A stretch of DNA of 64,000 nt, taken from assembly GCF_022810405.1 (NCBI RefSeq), contig NZ_JALGQE010000013.1, positions 1-64,000 of the forward strand, read 5' to 3'. This stretch comes from Rhodococcus sp. ARC_M5 (GTDB taxonomy: Bacteria; Actinomycetota; Actinomycetes; Mycobacteriales; Mycobacteriaceae). The translations under genes were made by a program, and so were the position numbers. Below are positions 1 to 9,485 of this stretch, piece by piece (position 1 is the first letter of the stretch; every line of letters begins with the position of its first letter). A model generated the notes under the pieces. That model worked only from the letters and a program-made list of their open reading frames with translations, was not told where the DNA came from and ran no database searches.

Positions 1-2
1 AC

Positions 3-104
3 GAGGTCGCCGCGCTACTGAACAACCGCCCCAGAAAAACCCTGGGATGGGATACTCCCCTCGAGGAGTACAACAAACGACTGCTCGTTGCGACGACCAC
101 GTGA
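3..104 (+). CDS. IS30-family transposase, C-terminal fragment (cut by window edge)
   Basis: The last 33 codons of an open frame that enters from outside the window. The text LNNRPRKTLGWDTPLEEY is the typical end of IS30-type DDE transposases, where an NxRPRKxLGxxTPxE block closes the catalytic domain. Nothing can be said about the rest of the element or its left end. It stops 36 bp before the 3' end of the aspartate aminotransferase gene on the other strand, so the right end of the insertion sequence should lie in roughly positions 105-140. No clear terminal inverted repeat can be matched without the other end. Confidence 0.75.
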   Translation, partial: EVAALLNNRPRKTLGWDTPLEEYNKRLLVATTT

Positions 105-139
105 ACCCGTCACGAAGTTCCGCTCACATGCCGCAGGCT

Positions 140-1471
<1,332 letters not shown>

Positions 1472-1483
1472 TCACTGAAGTAA

Positions 1484-1578
1484 AGGGGACCCCGCGCACC
1501 CGGCAGAGCCCATTGACCCTTGCTGCCTTCCGGCCCTGGGGGAGTTCACAGGATGCGCGCCGCGCGGGATCCGTTGGC
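1484..1578 (-). ncRNA. ffs: Signal recognition particle 4.5S-type RNA
   Basis: On the minus strand the hairpin tip CAGGGCCGGAAGGCAGCA followed by AGGG is the conserved Ffh-binding loop of small bacterial SRP RNA. The outer stem pairs GGATCCCGCGC near 1572-1562 with GCGCGGGGTCC near 1495-1485, allowing a G-U pair. The RNA with Ffh forms the cytoplasmic SRP that delivers membrane proteins. The ends are approximate because processing sites cannot be read from sequence alone. Confidence 0.85.
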
Positions 1579-1670
1579 AAGTGTAGCCGCCTCCCGTCGG
1601 GCAACGCATCACCACCCTTCACGCCTCCCGATTTGGGAGATGGTGGGGGTAACCGGGTAAGCTCCCCCAC

Positions 1671-1758
1671 GGAGGATTCGCCTAGTGGCCTATGGCGCTC
1701 GCCTGGAACGCGGGTTGGGTTAACGCCCTCAGGGGTTCAAATCCCCTATCCTCCGCCA
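1671..1758 (+). tRNA. tRNA-Ser (anticodon GGA)
   Basis: The acceptor stem GGAGGAT pairs with ATCCTCC. It is followed by discriminator G and an encoded CCA at 1756-1758. The anticodon loop CTGGAAC gives GGA. There is a long variable arm typical of serine tRNAs, and a T-arm GGGGTTCAAATCCCC. It reads UCC and UCU codons. A strong terminator follows three bases downstream. Confidence 0.97.
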
Positions 1759-1760
1759 GA

Positions 1761-1793
1761 GAAGCCCCCGTGACATGTCACGGGGGCTTCTTG
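1761..1793 (+). terminator. Intrinsic terminator of tRNA-Ser(GGA)
   Basis: A perfect 15+15 palindrome, GAAGCCCCCGTGACA with its exact reverse complement and no loop spacer, followed by TTG. It begins directly after the encoded CCA end, so it most likely ends the tRNA transcript. Confidence 0.85.
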
Positions 1794-1832
1794 CTGTTCG
1801 GGGTTGTTCACCCGTCTGCCTTGGTTCGCGCG

Positions 1833-1968
1833 CACCCCGTTCGCGTCAATGGACCCTTGCACCGGTCAGACGTATGCAGCGGTCCATTCACGCAGTTCAC
1901 GATTCCGCGTCGATGGCACATTGACGCGCACAGACGTGTGCAGTGGACCATTGACGCGGAACGGGGTG
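1833..1968. repeat. Nested palindromic repeat cluster
   Basis: Outer arms CACCCCGTTCGCGTCAATGG (1833-1852) and the near reverse complement at 1944-1968 (ending AACGGGGTG) face each other. Inside are two 27-nt direct copies starting CAGACGT at 1867 and 1931, with four mismatches. The word GCGTCAATGG or a variant occurs four times. It fills the gap between the tRNA-Ser terminator and the stop of the dehydrogenase gene, and no ORF is evident there. It looks like a non-coding repetitive element (REP or MITE-like). Its role is unknown. Confidence 0.7.
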
Positions 1969-1976
1969 AAGCGAAC

Positions 1977-2723
1977 CTAACGAGCCGACCAACCACCATC
2001 CATGGTGTAGGACGCTCCAGTGACCATGCCTGCGTTCTCGGAGGTCAACCAGCCGACCAGTGAGGCGACTTCGGCCGGTTCGACGAGTCTCTTGATGGCC
2101 GCCTCGGTGAGCAGGACCTTCTCCAGTACCTCGTTCTCAGGGATGTCGTGTGCCTTGGCCTGGTCGGCGATCTGCTTTTCGACCAGCGGGGTACGGACGT
2201 ATCCCGGGTTGACGCAGTTGCTCGTCACACCGTGGGTGGCACCTTCGAGGGCCGTCACTTTCGACAGTCCTTCCAGTGCATGTTTGGCGGTGACGTAGGC
2301 GACCTTGAACTCCGACGCGCGCAGCCCGTGCACCGAAGAAAGGTTGACGACCCGGCCGAACCGGCGGGCATACATCCCAGGCAGCGCCGCACGAATCAAC
2401 AGGAACGGAGCCTCCACCATCAGCGTCTGAATGCGACGGAACGCACCGGGGTCGAAGTCGACGATCGGTGCCACCGTTTGGATACCCGCATTGTTGACGA
2501 GGATGTCGACGTCCAACCGGAGATCGTCCAGCGCGGTGGTGTCGAGCAGATCGACCGACCACACCTCACCACCGATCTCCGACGCCAATTCCTTTGCGGC
2601 AACGTCGTTCACGTCGGCGACGGTGACGCGTGCACCGCGTCCGGCGAGCTCGCGTGCACACGCGGCCCCGATGCCGGACGCTCCCCCGGTGACGAGGGCG
2701 GAGCGTCCGTTCAGGTCGGTCAT
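1977..2723 (-). CDS. 3-hydroxybutyrate dehydrogenase-like short-chain dehydrogenase
   Basis: A 248-residue classical SDR. The NAD(P)-binding motif TGGASGIG lies at residues 12-19, NNAG near 88, and the catalytic Ser plus YVTAK (YxxxK) near 138-155. The C-terminal MDGGWSAR is typical of 3-hydroxybutyrate dehydrogenases, which oxidise (R)-3-hydroxybutyrate to acetoacetate in the cytosol. Start ATG 2723 overlaps the TGA of the upstream transporter by 4 nt, so the two are translationally coupled. The pairing suggests uptake and oxidation of a hydroxy acid. The substrate is inferred from family resemblance only. Confidence 0.85.
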   Translation of the reverse strand: MTDLNGRSALVTGGASGIGAACARELAGRGARVTVADVNDVAAKELASEIGGEVWSVDLLDTTALDDLRLDVDILVNNAGIQTVAPIVDFDPGAFRRIQTLMVEAPFLLIRAALPGMYARRFGRVVNLSSVHGLRASEFKVAYVTAKHALEGLSKVTALEGATHGVTSNCVNPGYVRTPLVEKQIADQAKAHDIPENEVLEKVLLTEAAIKRLVEPAEVASLVGWLTSENAGMVTGASYTMDGGWSAR

Positions 2724-4135
2724 CGCTGTGCAGTCTTGTCGAGCAGGCCAGCCTTCGCCAGCTCGGCCTCGGTGGCCAGGTTCTTGGCGTCGGCGATGTC
2801 GATGCTTTCCAGCGCCAGTCCCTTGGTCTCCCGAGCGACGACGACGGCCACGACGGTGATCGCGCAGGCCACGGCCAGGTACACCGCGATCGGTACGGAC
2901 GAGCCGTAGATGTCGAGCAGCTTGACCGCGATGATCGGGGCCAGCGAACCGGCGACGATCGAGGTGACCTGGTAACCGAGGGACACACCGGAGTACCGCA
3001 TCCGCGTCGGGAACATCTCGGCCATGATGGCCGGCTGCGTGGCGTACATGAAGGCGTGGAACATCAGGCCGATGATGATGGCCAGCATGATGACGACGTT
3101 GTGGCCGCTGTTCATCATCGGGAAGGCGAAGAAGCCCCACGTGGCCGCGGTGACGGCACCGGCGAAGTAGACCGGGCGACGACCGACGCGGTCGGCGAGC
3201 TTGCCCACCAACGGAATTGTGCAGAAGTGGATCGCGTGGGCGATGAGCATCCACCACAGGATCGTGGAGGTGTCGGTGCCCACTTCCACCGAGAGGTAGG
3301 TGATCGAGAAGGTGACGACGAGGTAGTACATGACGTTCTCACCGAAGCGCAGACCCATCGCGGTGAAGACGCCGCGGGGGTAACGCTTGACGACCTCGAA
3401 AACGCCGTACGACGCGGCCTTGATGACCTCGGCCTGCTTGTGGGCCTCGAGGAAGATCGGGGCGTCGGAGACCTTGGTGCGGATGTAGTAGCCGACGAAG
3501 ACGATGACGGCAGAGAGCCAGAACGCGACTCGCCAGCCCCAGCTGAGGAAGGCCTCGTCGGACAGGGTGGTCGTCAGCACCAGCAGCGCGACGGTGGCGA
3601 GCAGGTTGCCTGCGGGCACGCCTGCCTGCGGCCAACTGGCCCAGAATCCGCGGGACTTGTTCGGGCTGTGTTCTGCGACAAGGAGAACCGCACCGCCCCA
3701 TTCGCCGCCGACGGCGAAGCCCTGGATGAATCGCAGGGTCACCAGCAGTGCCGGCGCCCAGTAGCCGATCGCCTCGAAGGTCGGTAGGCAGCCCATGAGG
3801 AACGTGGCTCCGCCGACGAGGACGAGGCTGAACTGCAGCAACTTCTTTCGGCCGTATTTGTCGCCGTAGTGGCCGAAGACGATGCCGCCCAACGGACGCG
3901 CGACGAAGCCGACGGCGTAGGTGACGAAGGCCGCGAGGATGGCGTCGAGCTCACTGGTTCCGGCGGCGAAGAAGATCTTGCTGAACACCAGCGTCGCGGC
4001 GGTTCCGTAGAGAAAGAACTCGTACCACTCGACGATGGTGCCCGCCATCGATGCCCCGACTACCTTCTTGAGGCCTGCGGGGGTGGCATCGGGGTCCGGT
4101 TCGGACCGTCCTGCCAGCGGCTGATCGACGCTCAT
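2720..4135 (-). CDS. MHS-family (metabolite:H+ symporter) MFS transporter
   Basis: A 471-residue, 12-helix MFS protein. The loop 2-3 signature GHYGDKYGRKK and its repeat GKLADRVGRRP are visible. The N-terminal VEWYEFFLYGTAA text is typical of the MHS branch, which imports shikimate, 2-oxoglutarate, proline/betaine and related acids with protons. ATG 4135 is preceded by AGGAG at about 6 nt. It is the first gene of an operon with the SDR downstream and is divergent from a LysR regulator. The substrate may be 3-hydroxybutyrate or another hydroxy acid, but this rests on context. Confidence 0.88.
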   Translation of the reverse strand: MSVDQPLAGRSEPDPDATPAGLKKVVGASMAGTIVEWYEFFLYGTAATLVFSKIFFAAGTSELDAILAAFVTYAVGFVARPLGGIVFGHYGDKYGRKKLLQFSLVLVGGATFLMGCLPTFEAIGYWAPALLVTLRFIQGFAVGGEWGGAVLLVAEHSPNKSRGFWASWPQAGVPAGNLLATVALLVLTTTLSDEAFLSWGWRVAFWLSAVIVFVGYYIRTKVSDAPIFLEAHKQAEVIKAASYGVFEVVKRYPRGVFTAMGLRFGENVMYYLVVTFSITYLSVEVGTDTSTILWWMLIAHAIHFCTIPLVGKLADRVGRRPVYFAGAVTAATWGFFAFPMMNSGHNVVIMLAIIIGLMFHAFMYATQPAIMAEMFPTRMRYSGVSLGYQVTSIVAGSLAPIIAVKLLDIYGSSVPIAVYLAVACAITVVAVVVARETKGLALESIDIADAKNLATEAELAKAGLLDKTAQR

Positions 4136-4213
4136 TGACTCTCCTGTGTTACTCGGCACTTCGGGTTCATGCTTGTGACAGACCACACATCGGCGGGTTG
4201 CTCTGAGTATTGG

Positions 4214-4271
4214 TGCAGATCTTTGTCGACGCAAGAGCCATGAACGCAGGTCGGATCTGCAAAACTGCAGA
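4214..4271. promoter_or_regulatory. Candidate LysR operator in the divergent intergenic region
   Basis: A perfect dyad TCTGCA-AAAC-TGCAGA lies at 4256-4271, just before the LysR ATG. A further half-site TGCAGATC at 4214-4221 mirrors GATCTGCA at 4254-4261. Repeated TGCAGA half-sites between divergent LysR and transporter genes fit a shared LysR binding region. There is no independent proof of binding. Confidence 0.5.
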
Positions 4272-4272
4272 C

Positions 4273-5181
4273 ATGACGCTCGGTGGTGCGAAGATCCCCA
4301 GTGCAGACGACCTACTTGTGCTCCTCGCTGTGAGCCGAACCGGTCGCTACAGTTCCGCGGCCGACGACCTGGGCATCAACCACACGACCATTTCCCGACG
4401 CATCGCCGCGCTCGAGGACACGCTCGGCGGGCGAGTGCTGACCCGCGCCGGCGGAGGCTGGGAGCTCACGCAGCTGGGCCGCGGCGCATTGACCGCGGCC
4501 GAGGCCGTCGAGGACGCCTTGCGCACGTTGGTCTCGACCGACGCCGGTGCGCTGGAGGGTGTGGTGCGCATTTCGGCGACCGACGGCTTCAGTGCCTATA
4601 TCGCCGCCCCGGCAGCCGCGCGGGTGCAGCGAACGCATCCTCGGGTGTCGGTGGAGATCGTCGCCGTAACCCGGCGTGCGTCTCAGCAGCGATCGGGTCT
4701 GGACATCGAGATCGTCGTCGGCCAACCGCAGGTGCACCGCGCCGAGGCGATCCGGCTCGGGGACTACCGGCTCGGCCTGTACGCATCGGAGACCTACCTG
4801 GACGAGCACGGAACGCCACAGGTCCCGGCCGACCTGGCCGCGCACCCGTTCATCTACTTCATCGACTCGATGCTGCACGTCGACGATCTCGACCTGGCCC
4901 CTAACTTCACCCCGACGATGCGCGAATCGGTGACCTCCACCAACGTGTTCGTCCACGTCGAGGCCACCCGCGCGTCCGCGGGTATCGGACTGCTGCCGTG
5001 CTTCATGGCCGACCGTCACTCCGACCTCCAACGAATCCTGCCCGACGCCATCGCCGTGAAACTGACCTACTGGCTCGTCACCCGGAGCGAAACACTGCGA
5101 CGGCCGGAGGTCTCGGCGGTGGTGGACGCGATTCGCGCCGTGGTCGACGAGCAGCGCGCTGCTCTGCTGGGCGAGAACTGA
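4273..5181 (+). CDS. LysR-family transcriptional regulator
   Basis: A 302-residue LTTR. The N-terminal winged HTH carries GRYSSAADDLGINHTTISRR at about residues 18-37, followed by a periplasmic-binding-like effector domain. It is divergent from the MHS transporter/dehydrogenase operon and so probably regulates it in response to the transported acid. No good Shine-Dalgarno precedes ATG 4273, so translation may be leaderless; an in-frame ATG at 4240 is the alternative start. The candidate operator lies immediately upstream. Confidence 0.85.
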   Translation: MTLGGAKIPSADDLLVLLAVSRTGRYSSAADDLGINHTTISRRIAALEDTLGGRVLTRAGGGWELTQLGRGALTAAEAVEDALRTLVSTDAGALEGVVRISATDGFSAYIAAPAAARVQRTHPRVSVEIVAVTRRASQQRSGLDIEIVVGQPQVHRAEAIRLGDYRLGLYASETYLDEHGTPQVPADLAAHPFIYFIDSMLHVDDLDLAPNFTPTMRESVTSTNVFVHVEATRASAGIGLLPCFMADRHSDLQRILPDAIAVKLTYWLVTRSETLRRPEVSAVVDAIRAVVDEQRAALLGEN

Positions 5182-5240
5182 CATCGCTGCGGCGTATACC
5201 GTCGAGAACAAGGAACCGTCGTCCGAGAAGGAGCATCCCC

Positions 5241-5963
5241 ATGGCCGATATCGACTTCTATTTCGATCCGGTGTGCCCGTTCGCCTGGATGACCAGCAAA
5301 TGGGTCCGCAAGGTCCAGGCCCAGCGCGACTACAGCGTCGACTGGCGGTTCATCTCGCTACGACTGCTCAATTCCCATATCGATTACGACTCGCACTTCC
5401 CACCCGAATACGAGGCCGGGCACACCGCAGGTCTGCGACTGTTGCGGGCGGCGGCCGCTGTTCGCCGTGAGCACGGGTCGGCCGCGATCGGACCACTGTA
5501 CGAGGCACTCGGAACCCACATCTTCGACACCGAGGTGGTGCCCGACGACGCTGCGAGCCACGGACATCGCGGCACCGCCGCGTTCCTGGGGCCGATCCTC
5601 GAAGAACTCGGTCTACCCACCCATCACACTGCGGCACTGGATGATTCGACTCTCGACGAGGAGATCCGAGCCGAAACCGATCATGCGCTGTCGCTGACCG
5701 GCAAGGACGTCGGCACACCGATCATCGCCTTCGAGCCGCCGGACGGCGTTGCCTTCTTCGGTCCGGTGATCAGCCGTCTACCCAGCGACGAGGAGGCAGT
5801 GCCGCTGTGGGACAACGTCATCGGTCTCGCTCGCTTCCCCGGCTTCGCCGAGATGAAGCGCAGCCTGCGCGAGCTTCCCCAGTTGAAGGCCCTCGGGGTA
5901 CAAGAAGACGAGGCGGGCGTGCAGCAGGACTGGCACGGTGGAAGTCGACGCCAGAAGAAGTGA
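5241..5963 (+). CDS. DsbA-family thioredoxin-fold protein, mycothiol-dependent nitroreductase-like
   Basis: A 240-residue protein starting at an ATG with AAGGAG about 7 nt upstream. The N-terminal FYFDPVCPFAWMTSKW matches the active-site region of the Rv2466c family, whose CPWC motif uses mycothiol. GTPIIAF and FFGPVISRLP near residue 165-180 are also family-like. Here the motif is CPFA, so the second cysteine is missing. A mono-cysteine site could still form a mixed disulfide with mycothiol. It stands alone between a LysR gene and a convergent methyltransferase (4-nt gap). The catalytic role is uncertain. Confidence 0.8.
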   Translation: MADIDFYFDPVCPFAWMTSKWVRKVQAQRDYSVDWRFISLRLLNSHIDYDSHFPPEYEAGHTAGLRLLRAAAAVRREHGSAAIGPLYEALGTHIFDTEVVPDDAASHGHRGTAAFLGPILEELGLPTHHTAALDDSTLDEEIRAETDHALSLTGKDVGTPIIAFEPPDGVAFFGPVISRLPSDEEAVPLWDNVIGLARFPGFAEMKRSLRELPQLKALGVQEDEAGVQQDWHGGSRRQKK

Positions 5964-5967
5964 ATCC

Positions 5968-6594
5968 TCAGCTCGACACAGATCCCACGCGAACCTGAAT
6001 GTGTCCGCCCCGTACCGACGCGGAGTGCAGCAGCTCGAGTGGTGGCGTCATCGCCGTCCACGGGTGAGCCTCGATGTCCGATCCACCGAGTCGACACGCA
6101 AGCTTCGCGAGCGGAGTCCAGGCCGCGGCTCGTCCGACGGGTCGCTGCATGTCGACGACGGCCACCACTCCGCCCTTGCGAGTGTGCGCGATCATCGAGT
6201 CGAGAGCCGCCTGCCACGGCGACATCAGTGACAGCGCGTAGGTGCTCAGAGCCGCATCGAACGGGGTCTCTCCCAGATCCGCGCCGGTGAGGGCTGTGGC
6301 GTCGGCTGCAACGAGCGTGACGTTGTTCCAGCCGGACCGGTCGGCTCGCCGTCGGGCCTGTTCGAGCATCTGCGGGCTGGCGTCGACTCCGGTGATCGAT
6401 CCGGTGGGTCCGACCATCCGCTGCAACCCGGCGAAGTTCAAGCCCGTCCCGCAGCCGAGATCCAGAACATGGCTTCCGGCAAGCAGATTCAGCAGCTCGA
6501 ACGCCGCCTCCCGGCCGGCGCGATACACGGGCCATTCGAAGGAGATCACGTCGTACAGGCGGGCCGACATCGTATATTTCGTCGGTCGTCTCAT
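5968..6594 (-). CDS. Class I SAM-dependent methyltransferase
   Basis: A 208-residue protein with the Rossmann motif I LDLGCGTG at about residues 44-51, an acidic strand end at VDASPQ (motif II) and a following AADATAL segment. It resembles the UbiE/menaquinone-type methyltransferase superfamily, but the substrate cannot be read. ATG 6594 has GAGGGA 7 nt upstream. It is divergent from the flavoprotein at 6621 with only 26 bp between the starts, so the promoters must overlap. Confidence 0.83.
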   Translation of the reverse strand: MRRPTKYTMSARLYDVISFEWPVYRAGREAAFELLNLLAGSHVLDLGCGTGLNFAGLQRMVGPTGSITGVDASPQMLEQARRRADRSGWNNVTLVAADATALTGADLGETPFDAALSTYALSLMSPWQAALDSMIAHTRKGGVVAVVDMQRPVGRAAAWTPLAKLACRLGGSDIEAHPWTAMTPPLELLHSASVRGGHIQVRVGSVSS

Positions 6595-6620
6595 CTCGGT
6601 CCCTCCAGGGCGCGGGCATA

Positions 6621-8093
6621 GTGGGAGGCATGGGAATCCGTCGTTCGTCTTCGAGTGTGCCCGAGAACCGCGCCGACGTGGTCGTGGTGGGCGGCGGTAC
6701 CGCCGGCATCGTGGCGGCGAAGACCGCGGCGGGCTTCGGCGTTCGCGTCGTATTGATCGAGCGCGACCGCACCGGCGGCGACTGCCTGTGGACCGGATGC
6801 GTGCCGTCCAAAGCACTGCTCGCGGCGGCTTCGGTGGCAGCGACGGTCCGGTCGGCGTCCCGGTTCGGCATCGACACCGAGCCACCGCGCGTGGATTTCG
6901 GGCGCGTGATGCAGCACGTGCACGGGTCGATCGCCGAGATCGCGCCGATCGATTCACCGGAGGCCCTCACCGAGGCCGGAGTACATGTGATCAGCGGTGA
7001 CGCCGTGTTCACCGGTCCGAACACCGTTTCCGTCGGCACACGGCTGCTGCACTTCGGTCAGGCGATCGTGACCACCGGCGCGCATCCCACGGTGCCGGCG
7101 ATCGACGGCATCGAGCACGTGGACTACCTGACCAGCGACACCCTGTGGGATCTGAAGGACCTGCCGCAGCGACTGCTGATCGTCGGTGCCGGGTCGGTGG
7201 GTTGCGAAATGGCGCAGGCATTTTCGCGCCTCGGTTCGGACGTCACCCTCGTCGGACGGTCTGCGACGATCCTGCCCCGCGAGGACGCGTCGGCAAGCTC
7301 GATTCTGACGCAGGCACTGACCGACGAGGGCGTGCGGGTGCTGACCTCCACCGCGGTCGTGCGCATCGACGACGGTTCGGCCACCACCGACACGGGTGTC
7401 GAGATCGAATTCGATTGGGTGCTCGTCGCCACCGGACGGACTCCGCGGACCGCGTCCCTCGGGTTGGATTTGGCCGGTGTGGAAGTGGACGACAACGGAT
7501 TCGTTAAGGTCGACGAGCATCTGCGCACCACCAATCCCCGCATCTGGGCGGCCGGAGATCTCACCGGTCACCCTCAGTTCACCCACACTGCCGGTGTGCA
7601 CGGCAGCCTGGCTGCGAGCAACGCCACACTGGGCCTGAACCGAAAAGTGAGCACGACGGGAACTCCACGGGTGACGTTCACCGATCCCGAGATAGCCTCG
7701 GCGGGAATCGATGTGCGGACCGCAAGGGAGCGAGGGTTACGGCTGCAGAACCTGGACCACCATCACGTCGACAGAGCCGTAACCGAGAGGACTACGAACG
7801 GTTCGACGATGCTGGTGCTCGACGGCAAGCGACGCATCGTCGGTGCCTGCGTGGTGGGTCCACGTGCGGGCGAGACGATCGGGGAGCTGATTCTGGCCGT
7901 CGAGCAGGGGCTACGCACCCGCGATCTCGCCGGGGCCACGCACCCGTATCCGACGTACAACGACGGGCCGTGGAACGCGGCGATCGCGGACGTCAAGGCG
8001 CAGTTGGGTTCTCCGGTGATCTCGCGAGCAGTTGGGGCCTTGGCCAAAGGCCGGAGCCTATGGATCAGGAGAGGGCGCGATACCCGGCGATGA
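6621..8093 (+). CDS. Pyridine nucleotide-disulfide oxidoreductase (MerA/lipoamide-dehydrogenase-like)
   Basis: About 490 residues. The FAD-binding GGGTAGIVAA, the redox-active CLWTGC disulfide in GGDCLWTGCVPSKAL, the NAD-binding GAGSVG (residue ~190) and the second FAD motif AAGDLTG are all present. The C-terminal dimer interface reads HPYPTYND instead of the HPxxSE pair of true lipoamide dehydrogenases, so that activity is unlikely. GTG 6621 or ATG 6630 could be the start. It converges with a CDP-alcohol phosphatidyltransferase, overlapping by 29 nt. TVP38-type genes are often neighbours of such flavoproteins. The electron acceptor is unknown. Confidence 0.85.
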   Translation: MGGMGIRRSSSSVPENRADVVVVGGGTAGIVAAKTAAGFGVRVVLIERDRTGGDCLWTGCVPSKALLAAASVAATVRSASRFGIDTEPPRVDFGRVMQHVHGSIAEIAPIDSPEALTEAGVHVISGDAVFTGPNTVSVGTRLLHFGQAIVTTGAHPTVPAIDGIEHVDYLTSDTLWDLKDLPQRLLIVGAGSVGCEMAQAFSRLGSDVTLVGRSATILPREDASASSILTQALTDEGVRVLTSTAVVRIDDGSATTDTGVEIEFDWVLVATGRTPRTASLGLDLAGVEVDDNGFVKVDEHLRTTNPRIWAAGDLTGHPQFTHTAGVHGSLAASNATLGLNRKVSTTGTPRVTFTDPEIASAGIDVRTARERGLRLQNLDHHHVDRAVTERTTNGSTMLVLDGKRRIVGACVVGPRAGETIGELILAVEQGLRTRDLAGATHPYPTYNDGPWNAAIADVKAQLGSPVISRAVGALAKGRSLWIRRGRDTRR

Positions 8094-8676
8094 TCCGTTG
8101 ACCGGAGCTCACCGCGACCACCACCGCCCAGACCACCGCGATCTGCCACGAGATTCCCGGCAACAGCAGCCAGAGACTGTGCACCGCTATGGTTTCGGCA
8201 CCCTCGGCCAAACCGCCGAGGAACGACAGCGAGCGGCCGTCGTCGATGGTGCGACCGGTGCGCTCGGCGATCGAGGAGAACGCGAGAAACGCGGTGCCGT
8301 TGATGTAGTACGCCAGCAGCACCAGCAGGAACGGCCACCAGGGGGCGTCGTATCCGGCCGAGGCACCTACCGCGACGCCCACCACCGTCGTGCCGTAGAC
8401 CACGAAGTCAGCTGTGATGTCGAAGAATCCGCCGGCCCCGGCTGTTGTCGCCCGCCTGCGTGCCAGCGGTCCGTCCAGGCCGTCGGCGATGCGGGAGACG
8501 ATCCACAACACCAACGCAAGCCACCAGAACTGCAGGCCCGCCGCCAGTGCACTACCGAGGCCGAGCACCAGTCCTGCGGCGGTGATCCGGTCCGGGGTGA
8601 TCGCGGGGCGGTCGAGGGCGCGGGCACAGCGATCGAGTGGCGCTTCGAGGTGGCGGCGCAGAAAGCTGTCGATCAT
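8065..8676 (-). CDS. CDP-alcohol phosphatidyltransferase family membrane enzyme
   Basis: A 203-residue integral membrane protein. It has the complete CDP-alcohol signature D-x2-DG-x2-AR-x8-G-x3-D-x3-D, read as DGLDGPLAR then G, D and D at the exact spacing. Such enzymes transfer a phosphatidyl or phospho-alcohol group from a CDP-activated donor at the membrane. The acceptor is not evident. ATG 8676 overlaps the TGA of the TVP38 gene by 4 nt, so the two are co-translated. Confidence 0.88.
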   Translation of the reverse strand: MIDSFLRRHLEAPLDRCARALDRPAITPDRITAAGLVLGLGSALAAGLQFWWLALVLWIVSRIADGLDGPLARRRATTAGAGGFFDITADFVVYGTTVVGVAVGASAGYDAPWWPFLLVLLAYYINGTAFLAFSSIAERTGRTIDDGRSLSFLGGLAEGAETIAVHSLWLLLPGISWQIAVVWAVVVAVSSGQRIIAGYRALS

Positions 8677-9341
8677 TCGGCTGCACCGGTGAGTCCCAGG
8701 CGGCGAGCCAACAGGGCCGACCCGGCCGCGATAGCCAGGACGGCGAGCAGTGCGATGGCGAACGGCCACGACAGCGGGGACGTTCCATACGCACCGAGCG
8801 CGGTGTACGCGACGGTCGCGGGCACGATGCCGATCATGGTGCCCACCACGTAGTCCCGTTGCCCCACCGCACTGACTCCGGCCGCGTAGTTGACCAAGGA
8901 GAACGGCAGCGGCACCAAACGCACGAGCAGCACCGACAGCAATCCCCGTCGTCCGAGCATGGCGTCGAGTCGGCGGAGCCTGTCCCATTCGGTGCGGGCC
9001 ACCTGCCCGCGTCCCAGCGCCCGCGCTCCCCAGTACCCGAGGTACGCCCCCATCGTGGCGGCGAACACCACGACGGTTGCGCCCACCGCCAACCCGAACA
9101 GCAGTCCCGACGCAATGGTCAACGTGCTGGCGGGGAACGGAGTGGCCGACAGAACGGCATAGAGCACGACGAACAGCGCAATGCCCCAGGGCCCGGCCGA
9201 TGCCACTCGGTCACGGATGAACGACGGATCGGGTAAGTCGACGGTGCCGAGCACGACCACCAGAGCGATGACGACCACGGCAGCCGCGAGCAATTTCAGG
9301 GTGGTGCCTCGGCGACTACGCGTCGGGCGGTCCTGCGTCAC
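8673..9341 (-). CDS. TVP38/TMEM64 (DedA-superfamily) membrane protein
   Basis: A 222-residue protein with an N-terminal helix and a VTT/SNARE-associated core. It shows ATPFPASTLTIASGLLFG and the downstream LVRLVPLPFSLVNYAAG motif typical of TVP38/TMEM64 proteins. Related DedA proteins move or flip lipids, which would fit the coupled CDP-alcohol phosphatidyltransferase. GTG 9341 has GAGAGG 8 nt upstream; the longer upstream frame lacks a ribosome site. The lipid role is inferred from the neighbour. Confidence 0.85.
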   Translation of the reverse strand: MTQDRPTRSRRGTTLKLLAAAVVVIALVVVLGTVDLPDPSFIRDRVASAGPWGIALFVVLYAVLSATPFPASTLTIASGLLFGLAVGATVVVFAATMGAYLGYWGARALGRGQVARTEWDRLRRLDAMLGRRGLLSVLLVRLVPLPFSLVNYAAGVSAVGQRDYVVGTMIGIVPATVAYTALGAYGTSPLSWPFAIALLAVLAIAAGSALLARRLGLTGAAE

Positions 9342-9485
9342 GGTGTGTACCTCTCGTCCGGCGGTCAGGATCCATTGTGCACACGACCGGTACGCCCGCG
9401 TGTTCAGCGGTTGTCTCATTCGACCGATTACGGTGGTGAGGGCAGCGTCGACGACGGCTGCTTCGGTTGATCTGGAGGGCCCACG

